From NCBI GenBank assembly GCA_024763365.1, contig JANTFO010000005.1, forward strand, positions 1-47,912: a stretch of 47,912 nucleotides of DNA, in the 5' to 3' direction. A model generated the notes under the pieces. That model searched no databases, was not told where the DNA came from, and saw nothing but the letters and a program-made list of their open reading frames with translations. Below are positions 19,037-27,169 of this stretch, piece after piece (position 1 is the first letter of the stretch; the number at the start of each line of letters is the position of its first letter). Made by a program: the position numbers and the translations under genes. This DNA comes from Flavobacteriaceae bacterium (GTDB taxonomy: Bacteria > Bacteroidota > Bacteroidia > Flavobacteriales > Flavobacteriaceae).

Positions 19037-19357
19037 ATGAATGATCAAAATAATCCTAAAAAGGAACAAAAGTTTAACATAGAACTTCCTGAAGATCAGG
19101 CTGATGGACATTATTCAAATTTAGCCATTATTAATCATTCTCCATCAGAATTCGTTGTGGATTTTGTGAGTGTGATGCCCGGACGGCCAAAAGCTAAAGT
19201 ACAATCGCGTATTGTATTGACTCCGGAGCATGCTAAAAGATTGGTCAAAGCTTTGTCAGATAATGTAGCAAAATTTGAAAAACAATACGGAGAAATTAAA
19301 GATAGTGGCAAACAACACCACATACCTTTAAACTTTGGCCCAACAGGACAAGCCTAA
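19037..19357 (+). CDS. DUF3467 family protein
   Basis: The 106-residue protein matches what I know of DUF3467, a small family without a firm function that in Bacteroidota lies directly after rpoC. Visible: an acidic/polar N-terminus and a core with SEFVVDFVSVMPG, KVQSRIVLTPEHAKRLVKAL and NVAKFEKQYGEI. It has no membrane segment or signal peptide, so it is cytosolic. The predicted core resembles an alpha-beta unit. The position, 11 bp after rpoC and before a strong terminator, suggests a role linked to RNA polymerase, but this is inference only. Confidence 0.88.
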   Translation: MNDQNNPKKEQKFNIELPEDQADGHYSNLAIINHSPSEFVVDFVSVMPGRPKAKVQSRIVLTPEHAKRLVKALSDNVAKFEKQYGEIKDSGKQHHIPLNFGPTGQA

Positions 19358-19383
19358 AAAAAGACGTTAATCTTAAATTTTGA

Positions 19384-19435
19384 AAAGGCTGTTTTTTTAT
19401 GTACTTCTGTACTTAATTGTGAACAGCCTTTTTTT
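19384..19435 (+). terminator. Terminator of the rpoBC operon
   Basis: AAAGGCTGTT (19384-19393) pairs perfectly with AACAGCCTTT (19422-19431) with a 28-nt loop, followed by a T run to 19435. It closes the cluster and is followed 18 bp later by the TonB receptor ATG. Confidence 0.85.
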
Positions 19436-19453
19436 CTTTGTAAACATTCTCGT

Positions 19454-21250
19454 ATGAAGAGCCTCGTTAGTATCCTTTTTATACTGCTATTAAGTCATTT
19501 TTCAAAAGCTCAGATTAATCAAGATACCATCACAAATTTGGACGAATTGGTTATAGAAACCCCACGTTTACAGTTACACTTTGCTGAAAAATCCTATAGT
19601 ATTGAGGTCATTGATGGTGAAACTATTCAAAACATAGCCGTTAATTCCATGGATGAGTTGTTACAAAACTTAACAGGTATTGATATCAGAAGAAGAGGGA
19701 TTGAAGGTATGCAATCAGATATATATATCAGGGGTGGACATTTTAATCAAGTGTTAATTTTGATAGATGGGATAAGGCTGGAAGATCTTCAAACAGGCCA
19801 TCATAATATGAATGCGGTAATGTCATTAGAGAATGTAGAAAGAGTAGAAATTATCAAAGGCCCTGCCGCTCGTATATATGGCCAAAATGCCATGAATGGA
19901 GTCGTTAATTTTGTGTCCAAAAATATAGCGAATCCATCAGTTAAAGCGCAACTGGATATGGGGAGTTTCAATACGCATTCTAAAGCATTAGGTTATCAAA
20001 ACAGATGGCAAAATAAGGCGATAAGACTTTATGTACAACATTCACAATCAGATGGCTATCGATATAATACAGATTTTTCTAACAATAATGCATTTCTAAA
20101 AGGACAATGGGGAAATGTACAACTACTAATGCAATATGCAGAAAGAGATTTTGGTGCAAATGGATTTTATGCTAGCCCTGATTATACTGAGCAGTATGAA
20201 GAAACTAAAACCCTATTAAGTAGTCTGCAAGGTAAATTTATGCTTTCAGAAATTCCTTTTCGAGTTCATGTTTTTTGGCGACAAAATGAAGATGATTATG
20301 TGTTTTTACGTGATAATCCCGATTACTATCATAATATTCATATCAATAATAGATTTGGATTGGGGGTAAATACTACAATTGAAAATTTAGGCTTGGGAAT
20401 TGAAGTAGAAAGAGGAGTGTTGGAAAGTAATAATTTAGGCAATCATCAGCGTAGTAGTCTAAGTTTTTTCTCAGAATACCGTTTAAAATATTTAGATGAA
20501 AAATTAGATATCACACCTGGTTTTTCAATTGTATATCATTCTGACATACAAGCATTTTTTTATCCCGGTATCGACATTGGTTATAGATTATCCGATAATT
20601 TTAAAACTTATTTTAATGCCGGTTATACATCTAGAATTCCAACTTATACTAATTTATATTATGTAAGTCCGGCAGAAGAAGGAAATGAAAATTTACAGCC
20701 TGAAAAAGCATTTTCTACAGAATGGGGTTTGAAATACAGTAAAGACCAATTAAATATCTCATCCGGAATATTTTACCGAGACATCAGCGATCTGATAGAC
20801 TGGATTAAGTACAACCAAGAGGATGCATGGATGGCTCATAATATAGGTAATGCCAAAACTTTAGGAGCTGAATTTCAAACATCTTACAAATTCAAAATTG
20901 CAAATCAAAAACAAACACTTAAGCTTTCTTATACCTTTTTAGATGAATCTATAGAAAAAATACCCTTTCAATCCCGTTATGCTTTAAATTCATACAAACA
21001 CCAGTTAACATCAGGCTTAACAGTCTCTTTATCACACTCACTTAATTGGAATTTGAGTTATAGATACCTCGATAGAATTCAAGACGATCCTTATCATTTA
21101 TTAGATACTTCCATGCATTATAATTATAAAGGATTTACTTTCAAGGTGTTTGCGCAAAATTTGTTGAATACCCAATACTTTGAGACAAATCTAGTGCCCA
21201 TGCCGGGCTTACATTTTAAATGGGGAGTTTCCTATGATTTTTTAAAATAA
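19454..21250 (+). CDS. TonB-dependent outer-membrane receptor, small BtuB-like
   Basis: It would import a nutrient (vitamin, siderophore or metal chelate) across the outer membrane using TonB-ExbBD energy. The 598-residue protein has a signal peptide (residues ~1-19, cleavage after SKA, giving Gln at the mature start), a TonB-box-like segment DELVIETPR, and a plug domain with DIYIRGGHFNQVLILIDGIR, ENVERVEIIKGPAARIYGQN and GVVNFVSK. The remaining ~430 residues are alternating beta-strand barrel sequence with C-terminal NLLNTQYFETN, the family's usual end motif. It lacks the N-terminal carboxypeptidase-like domain of SusC and has no SusD beside it. The size resembles vitamin B12 receptors; the substrate cannot be read from the sequence. 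The last residue is Lys where many barrels end in Phe. Confidence 0.88.
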   Translation: MKSLVSILFILLLSHFSKAQINQDTITNLDELVIETPRLQLHFAEKSYSIEVIDGETIQNIAVNSMDELLQNLTGIDIRRRGIEGMQSDIYIRGGHFNQVLILIDGIRLEDLQTGHHNMNAVMSLENVERVEIIKGPAARIYGQNAMNGVVNFVSKNIANPSVKAQLDMGSFNTHSKALGYQNRWQNKAIRLYVQHSQSDGYRYNTDFSNNNAFLKGQWGNVQLLMQYAERDFGANGFYASPDYTEQYEETKTLLSSLQGKFMLSEIPFRVHVFWRQNEDDYVFLRDNPDYYHNIHINNRFGLGVNTTIENLGLGIEVERGVLESNNLGNHQRSSLSFFSEYRLKYLDEKLDITPGFSIVYHSDIQAFFYPGIDIGYRLSDNFKTYFNAGYTSRIPTYTNLYYVSPAEEGNENLQPEKAFSTEWGLKYSKDQLNISSGIFYRDISDLIDWIKYNQEDAWMAHNIGNAKTLGAEFQTSYKFKIANQKQTLKLSYTFLDESIEKIPFQSRYALNSYKHQLTSGLTVSLSHSLNWNLSYRYLDRIQDDPYHLLDTSMHYNYKGFTFKVFAQNLLNTQYFETNLVPMPGLHFKWGVSYDFLK

Positions 21251-21307
21251 TTTCAAGTTTTACTAAAAAGTTTTTTTGTAATTTAGTTCGCATCAAAAAG
21301 CAGATGT

Positions 21308-21973
21308 ATGAACTATTTTGACAAAGACTATTTAGCTTTTTTTAAAAAACTAGCAGCTAATAATCACAAACAATGGTTTGATGAGAATAGGTCAACCTAT
21401 GAAAAAATAGTTAGAGAGCCATTTAAAAGTTTTGTCAGTGATTTGATTATTGCTATTCATGAAGAAGACACTTCTATTCAAATTGCAGCTAAAGATGCTA
21501 TTTTTAGAATAAACCGTGACATACGTTTTTCAAAAGACAAAACACCCTACAAAACTTTCAATTCTGCCCTTATTTCTAAAACCGGTAGAAAAGACAAAGC
21601 TTATCCGGGGATGTATTTAGAATTAAGCCCTGAAAAGTTAGCTATTTATGGCGGGGTTTATATGCCTGATACACAACAGATTCAAAAGATAAGAGCCTTT
21701 TTGCAGGAGCATATTACTACCTGGCAAAGTTTGATTACAAACTCAAATTTTAAGCAATATTTTGGTAATATAAAAGGGGAGAAAAATAAACGTATTCCTT
21801 CAGAGTTTAGAGAAACAGCATCTGATTTTCCGGTTTTATATAACAAACAATGGTACTATCAGGCGGAATTACCTGCTAAAACGATCTTACAAGAAAATTT
21901 GATAGAAACTATTGTTGATTATTATCAGGTGAGTTATCCTGTTCAGGAATTTTTAATTGAAACACTACAATGA
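21308..21973 (+). CDS. DUF2461 family protein
   Basis: The 221-residue protein matches the DUF2461 (TIGR02453-type) family of unknown function. Visible: LAANNHKQWFDENRSTYEKI near the N-terminus, RINRDIRFSKDKTPYKTFN in the middle and GMYLELSPEKLAIYGGVYMP. There is no signal peptide or membrane helix. It overlaps the next gene by ATGA, so the two are translationally coupled, but a link between the functions is unknown. Confidence 0.85.
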   Translation: MNYFDKDYLAFFKKLAANNHKQWFDENRSTYEKIVREPFKSFVSDLIIAIHEEDTSIQIAAKDAIFRINRDIRFSKDKTPYKTFNSALISKTGRKDKAYPGMYLELSPEKLAIYGGVYMPDTQQIQKIRAFLQEHITTWQSLITNSNFKQYFGNIKGEKNKRIPSEFRETASDFPVLYNKQWYYQAELPAKTILQENLIETIVDYYQVSYPVQEFLIETLQ

Positions 21974-23559
21974 AAATATTAAATCCCCGCCAGATGCGGG
22001 AAGCCGATCAATATACTATCAAGCACAAGCCTATCCCGTCAATAGAGTTGATGGAGCAGGCTGCTTCCGCTTGTGTAAGTTGGTTGATGCAGCAAACTAA
22101 TAGAGAGACAAAAATCCACATTTTTTGCGGTGTAGGGAATAATGGAGGTGATGGTTTGGTCATGGCGCGTTTACTTGATGATGATGTTTTTAATGTAGAT
22201 GCCTATGTTGTTCATTTCTCAGATAATATGTCGGAAGATTTTATTATAAATTATCAAAGAGCGGAAGAGATTGGTTTTAGGTTGAATAATATTTATTCAG
22301 ATGATGACTTCCCCGAAATCTTTAAAGATGATATAGTAGTTGATGCCATATTTGGTATGGGTTTAAACAAACCTCCCAAAAGCATTGCCAAAGATGTAAT
22401 ATCGTATATCAACAGTTCCGAAGCAACAGTTTATGCTATTGATATGCCTTCAGGATTGTATGCAGATAAAGCATTGGACAAAGACCATGTGGTGATTAAA
22501 AATGCTCATGTGCTCACTTTTGAAACACCAAAGCTTAACCTTTTATTGCCTGATTTTCAGGAATATGTTAAGGATTTTACCTTGTTAGATATAGGCTTGG
22601 ATAAAGATTTTATAAATAAACAAGATTCTTCTTATCACTATATTACGGCTTCGAATATTCAGAGCATTTTAAAACCTCGTAGTAGGTTTTCTCACAAAGG
22701 CAGTTTTGGTCATGCGCTACTGATGGGAGGTAGTTACGGTAAGGTAGGTGCAATGGTTTTAGCTTCCAAAGCCGCCTTAAGATCTGGAAGCGGTTTAGTC
22801 ACGACCTATGTGCCGAAATGCGCTTATGAGATATTGCAAATAAGTGTGCCCGAGGTAATGGTTGAAGTAGATGCCGAGTCACAGTTGGAATTTTTTAATT
22901 ATAAAACCAAAGCCAGCGTAATTGGAATAGGCCCAGGATTAGGAACTGCCGAAAAAACACAAAAAGCATTGGGTGATTTTTTAGAAAAAAACAAATTGCC
23001 ATTGGTTTTAGACGCCGATGCCCTCAATATCTTATCATTGAATAAAGAGTATTTGGATTATCTCCCCAAAAATGCAATCCTCACACCACATCCCGGTGAA
23101 TTAGAAAGGCTTATCGGTGAATGGTCAGACGATTATGAAAAAATACAAAAAGCACAGGCATTTACCCAAAAATATCAATGTATTTTAGTCATTAAAGGAG
23201 CACACACGATGATTGTAGATGATCACAATTTTTATTTCAATTCTACCGGTAATCCTGCCTTGGCAAAAGGAGGAAGTGGAGATGTGTTGACCGGTATGAT
23301 TACCGGATTCTTGGCGCAGGGCTACACCGCTATACAAGCTGCACAAGTTGCTGTTTTTTTACACGGGGCTTCTGCAGATGGCTTTAAAGGGAGGCTCAAC
23401 CAAATCACATTTACCGCTTCAGATATCATCCGAAACCTGACAACTGCCATGACTTTCCTGTTTGACTTCACCCAGGAGGAGGAAGAGGAATTTTTAGAGG
23501 ATTATGATGATGATATTGATGATTACTTTTTTGATGATGATGGTGATATTCCTTTTTAA
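21970..23559 (+). CDS. nnr: Bifunctional NAD(P)H-hydrate epimerase / ADP-dependent dehydratase
   Basis: This enzyme repairs damaged NADH/NADPH hydrates: the epimerase domain (residues ~1-215) converts R to S hydrate and the ribokinase-like dehydratase domain (~225-500) restores NAD(P)H using ADP. Visible: GVGNNGGDGLVMARLL (epimerase nucleotide site, residues ~53-68), GHALLMGGSYGKVGAMVLA, LTPHPGELERL and the dehydratase active-site region GNPALAKGGSGDVLTGMITG. Length 529 is slightly above the usual ~500 because of a strongly acidic C-terminal tail (about 28 residues, mostly Glu/Asp/Phe/Tyr, ending DGDIPF). The start ATG overlaps the DUF2461 stop (ATGA). Confidence 0.93.
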   Translation: MKILNPRQMREADQYTIKHKPIPSIELMEQAASACVSWLMQQTNRETKIHIFCGVGNNGGDGLVMARLLDDDVFNVDAYVVHFSDNMSEDFIINYQRAEEIGFRLNNIYSDDDFPEIFKDDIVVDAIFGMGLNKPPKSIAKDVISYINSSEATVYAIDMPSGLYADKALDKDHVVIKNAHVLTFETPKLNLLLPDFQEYVKDFTLLDIGLDKDFINKQDSSYHYITASNIQSILKPRSRFSHKGSFGHALLMGGSYGKVGAMVLASKAALRSGSGLVTTYVPKCAYEILQISVPEVMVEVDAESQLEFFNYKTKASVIGIGPGLGTAEKTQKALGDFLEKNKLPLVLDADALNILSLNKEYLDYLPKNAILTPHPGELERLIGEWSDDYEKIQKAQAFTQKYQCILVIKGAHTMIVDDHNFYFNSTGNPALAKGGSGDVLTGMITGFLAQGYTAIQAAQVAVFLHGASADGFKGRLNQITFTASDIIRNLTTAMTFLFDFTQEEEEEFLEDYDDDIDDYFFDDDGDIPF

Positions 23560-23880
23560 GATTTATTACCAATTTAGTGGAACTTTTTTAAAGCACCAAA
23601 TAACATAAAAACCAAATTCCAAATAATAAACAATATTCAAATTTTTAAAAAAGTAGAAATAATCTAAATTTTTTAACTACTTAATTTTTAGGTAAACAAC
23701 TTATAACCAGCCTAAAACTAAAGCTAATTATAATAAGAATACTTTTTAGACGATAATAAATCAATTGTATTATTTTTTTGAAATATTTTAACCTTGTAGT
23801 TTCTATTTGTTATTTGGTAATTGGGATTTGGAATTTAATTTTTCCGTTATATTTGTAGTAGAACCCCTTTTTAGAATTAC
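23560..23880. other. 321-bp AT-rich intergenic region without genes
   Basis: No open reading frame, tRNA or clear terminator was found. It holds AAATTCCAAAT (23614-23624) and its exact inverse ATTTGGAATTT (23826-23836), far apart, and a promoter-like sequence at 23827-23855. From memory, runs of such AAATTCCAAAT motifs are typical remnants of dispersed intergenic repeats in this phylum. Confidence 0.5.
23827..23855 (+). promoter_or_regulatory. Near-perfect promoter pointing into the 3' end of ung
   Basis: TTTG at 23827-23830, a 17-nt spacer, then TATATTTG at 23848-23855. Both elements match TTTG-N17-23-TAnnTTTG. The next plus-strand gene is mutS2, more than 780 bp away across antisense ung, so the natural product would be an antisense or small RNA. 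Confidence 0.45.
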
Positions 23881-24546
23881 TTACCAATCAATCTCTTTTA
23901 TACCTTTTTCTTTCAAATAGGCATTGGCTTTACTAAAATGTTTATTGCCAAACCAATAGCCTTTATTGGCACTTAATGGGGAAGGATGCCCACTGGTCAA
24001 GACCATATGTTTGGAAGTATCGATATACTTTCCTTTATTTTTGGCATAGCCACCCCAAAGCATAAAAACGACATGTTCTTTTTTATCGGAAATATATTGG
24101 ATTACGGCGTCAGTAAAAATTTCCCAGCCCTTACGTTGATGAGAGCCTGCCTGGAGTGCTCGAACGCTAAGTGTTGCGTTGAGTAATAGCACGCCTTGCG
24201 AAGCCCAATAAGAAAGGTCACCACTTTTAGGATAACTTTTCCCTAGATCAGTTTCCATTTCTTTAAAAATATTAACCAAAGATGGGGGATGGGGAATACC
24301 CTTATGAACGGAAAAGCATAAACCATTAGCTTGTCCCTGCCCGTGATAGGGGTCTTGGCCAATGATAACCACCTTTAATTGGTTCGGCGGACAAGAATCA
24401 AAAGCGGCAAAAATTTCTTTACCGGGTGGGTAACACGTATATTGCCGATATTCAGCACTGACAAATTGGGTTAAGTTGTGAAAATATTCTTTTTCAAATT
24501 CCGGTTTAAGAATTTCTTTCCAGCCGGGTTCGATATTGACATTCAT
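23881..24546 (-). CDS. ung: Uracil-DNA glycosylase
   Basis: Removes uracil from DNA in base excision repair. The 221-residue family-1 enzyme has the water-activating motif GQDPYH at residues 63-68 (catalytic Asp65), the uracil-binding region LLLNATLSV near 122-130, and the HPSPLS leucine loop at 187-192 (catalytic His187). The core is complete. A -7 element TATTTTTG lies upstream at 24564-24571 on the minus strand. It is divergent from mutS2 with 98 bp between starts. Confidence 0.97.
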   Translation of the reverse strand: MNVNIEPGWKEILKPEFEKEYFHNLTQFVSAEYRQYTCYPPGKEIFAAFDSCPPNQLKVVIIGQDPYHGQGQANGLCFSVHKGIPHPPSLVNIFKEMETDLGKSYPKSGDLSYWASQGVLLLNATLSVRALQAGSHQRKGWEIFTDAVIQYISDKKEHVVFMLWGGYAKNKGKYIDTSKHMVLTSGHPSPLSANKGYWFGNKHFSKANAYLKEKGIKEIDW

Positions 24547-24644
24547 ATTGTTGACTTAAAACTCAAAAATAAGGGATTTTTTATTGATTTGCTTAAAATG
24601 AATGCGCTATTTAATATTCACATTTTTTCCGACATTTGTGCCTT

Positions 24645-26858
24645 ATGATCTCTATCTCAAAAAAGACATTACAAGACCTGGAATTTGACCGTGTACTGAC
24701 GCAGGTGCAAAACTATACATATAATGAATTAGCTAAAAAAGCTATTGATGAAATTGAAGTCTTTTCATCAAAAGATGCTTGTATGTCTGCTTTACTAAAA
24801 ACAGAGGAGTACCTTTTTACTTTTGAGAATCAAAATAAAATACCCAATCACGATTTTTTTGACCTTGCTAAAAGCATTCACCTACTGGGAATTGAGAATA
24901 CCTATATCGAAACCAAATCACTTTATGAGTTGGCTAGCAATGTTAATTCTTTGATAACACTGAAAAAGTTTTTTAAGAAGTTTAAGGATATCTTTCCACA
25001 TTTGTATCTGGAAATTGAAAAGTTAGCTATTCATAAGGAGATTTCGGCATATATTTTGGGTAAAATTTCCAAATATGCAGACTTGCTTGATACTGCTTCA
25101 CTCCAACTCTCTGAAATAAGAAAGGAAAAAGCCAAAGTCACAACACAAATTTCTCAAAGTTTTAACCGGGCTTTAAAGAAAGCAAAAGACAACAATCATC
25201 TTGATCAGATACAAGAATCTGTAATAGATGGTGTAAGAGTATTGGCCGTGCAAGCTATGCATAGAAAGCGTGTTAAAGGCTCACTTTTAGGCACTTCAAA
25301 AACAGGTAGTATCGTTTATATCGCCCCTCAGTCTTGCTTAAAATACGAGCAAGAAAAGCAACATTTAGAATTTGAGGAGCAAGAAGAGATTATACGTATA
25401 CTCAAAGAGATTACGGATTATTTACGTCCATATAAATACGACTTAGAATCTTATCAAGCATACTTTATCAGTCTGGAAGTTACGGCAGCCAAAGCAAAAT
25501 ATGCACAAGATATTCAGGCTTGTCTACCAAAAATTGTTGATGAAAAGACTATCAAACTGCGGGAAGCATACCACCCGCTTTTGTGGCAGAATAATAGAGC
25601 CTTAGAAAAAGAAACCATTCCTCAAGACATTTTTCTACACGAGCAGCAACAAATCATTGTGATATCGGGTCCTAATGCCGGTGGAAAAAGTATTACTTTG
25701 AAAACCATTGGATTACTACAAGTTATGCTGCAAAGCGGCTTGTTAATACCGGTTGATGAAAAATCTAAAATGTGTTTTTTTGATAAAGTACTTACTGATA
25801 TTGGTGATAATCAATCTATTGAAAATCAACTTAGTACATATAGCTATCGGTTAAAAAATATGCGATACTTCTTACAGAAATGTAATAAGCGAAGCCTTTT
25901 TTTAATTGATGAATTTGGTACCGGCAGTGATCCCGAATTAGGGGGTGTACTGGCTGAAGTTTTTTTAGAAGAATTTTATCGTAAGAAAGCTTTTGGGGTT
26001 ATCACCACACATTATGCTAACCTCAAAGCTTTGGCTGATGAACTTCCTAATGCCACAAATGCCAATATGCAGTTTGATAAACGTAGTTTGAAGCCCCTGT
26101 ATACATTGGTTACAGGACAGGCCGGTAGTTCTTTTACTTTTGAGGTAGCTCGTCAAAATGGAATTCCCTTTTCTTTGATCAACCGTGCGCAAAAAAAGGT
26201 TTCACGTGTCAAGATACGTTTAGATAAAACCATTTCTAAGTTACAGACAGAACGTAATAAACTACAACGTAAGTCAGCTTCACTGGAAAAAGAGTATTCA
26301 AAAACCGGAGAACTGCAGCACGAGTGGGAAGAGAAAAGTGAAAAGCTACAGGAAAAATTGGAGCAGTTCCAATTCTTGTACGACTCCAATCAAAAAATGC
26401 TGCAATATGGTAGAGAAGTTAATCAGATGCTCAATCGGTACTTACAGACCAATAATAAAAAGCAATTGACACAGCATTTTAACAAATGGGTGCAAGCTGA
26501 AAAAGTGAAGTATTCCAAAAAGAATACGGAGAAAGCTGCTTCTAAAAAAGGAAAACCTCAAAAAACAATCAAAAAAGAAAAAGAGGAACAAAAAAAACTA
26601 CAAAAACAGCTAATAAATACCGAAAAAGAAGTGTTGCGGGAAGTGATAAAAGTGAGAGAGAAAAAAGCGGTGATTGATAAAAAAGAAGTAGCTAAAAAAG
26701 CTAATTACCAATACAAAGTAGGTGATATTGTTCGTGTAGCGGACAGCTTTTCTCAAGGAACAATTGATAGAATTGAAGGAAAAAAATTAATCATTAATTA
26801 CGGACAATTTACTGCTGAGACCACAAAAGAGAAAGTTGTTTTGGTCAAAGCGATCTAA
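24645..26858 (+). CDS. mutS2: MutS2-type ATPase without the Smr domain
   Basis: MutS2 proteins act on branched DNA or collided ribosomes rather than on mismatches. The 737-residue product starts at ATG 24645 (a TTG three codons upstream is less likely) with the MutS2 clamp/lever region. The Walker A motif GPNAGGKS lies at about residue 342; Walker B is FLIDEFGTGSDPE, followed by the signature and TTHYANLKALAD. A long charged coiled-coil runs at about residues 520-680, and a small KOW-like domain (YKVGDIVRV to NYGQFTAET) ends the protein. There is no C-terminal Smr nuclease domain, unlike Bacillus MutS2 (~785 residues); this is common in flavobacteria. Confidence 0.9.
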   Translation: MISISKKTLQDLEFDRVLTQVQNYTYNELAKKAIDEIEVFSSKDACMSALLKTEEYLFTFENQNKIPNHDFFDLAKSIHLLGIENTYIETKSLYELASNVNSLITLKKFFKKFKDIFPHLYLEIEKLAIHKEISAYILGKISKYADLLDTASLQLSEIRKEKAKVTTQISQSFNRALKKAKDNNHLDQIQESVIDGVRVLAVQAMHRKRVKGSLLGTSKTGSIVYIAPQSCLKYEQEKQHLEFEEQEEIIRILKEITDYLRPYKYDLESYQAYFISLEVTAAKAKYAQDIQACLPKIVDEKTIKLREAYHPLLWQNNRALEKETIPQDIFLHEQQQIIVISGPNAGGKSITLKTIGLLQVMLQSGLLIPVDEKSKMCFFDKVLTDIGDNQSIENQLSTYSYRLKNMRYFLQKCNKRSLFLIDEFGTGSDPELGGVLAEVFLEEFYRKKAFGVITTHYANLKALADELPNATNANMQFDKRSLKPLYTLVTGQAGSSFTFEVARQNGIPFSLINRAQKKVSRVKIRLDKTISKLQTERNKLQRKSASLEKEYSKTGELQHEWEEKSEKLQEKLEQFQFLYDSNQKMLQYGREVNQMLNRYLQTNNKKQLTQHFNKWVQAEKVKYSKKNTEKAASKKGKPQKTIKKEKEEQKKLQKQLINTEKEVLREVIKVREKKAVIDKKEVAKKANYQYKVGDIVRVADSFSQGTIDRIEGKKLIINYGQFTAETTKEKVVLVKAI

Positions 26859-27169
26859 GAAAAAGACTTGAGGTTTTATTAATTGAATAATAACCGGAAG
26901 CTGATCTCCAAAATTAGTTTTTAATTCTATCTAACTTATACTAATTTTTTGTTATGAGTATTATAGATTAAATCTATAATATGAAAATGACATTTATTAA
27001 AAGATTAATATTTTTACATCTTTAATTTATATGTCAATTCTACTATAATCTAAACTACTAATAATAAGCCATTTGTGTTATTATATTCTTGTAACACGTT
27101 CAAAATTTAAGTTTATTGCTAGAAAGTAGATTAAATAAATTGATTTAAAACATTTTTAAATATCAAATA
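26859..27169. other. 311-bp AT-rich region between mutS2 and aceE
   Basis: No gene or clear terminator. The notable structure is the perfect palindrome at 26960-26980. Candidate promoter elements upstream of aceE are imperfect (TATTCTTG near 27086, one mismatch to TAnnTTTG). Confidence 0.5.
26960..26980. promoter_or_regulatory. 21-bp perfect palindrome upstream of aceE
   Basis: ATTATAGATT and its exact inverse AATCTATAAT are separated by one A. It lies 190 bp upstream of aceE and 101 bp after mutS2. It could be an operator for the pyruvate dehydrogenase operon, or a hairpin; no T tract follows. Confidence 0.5.
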
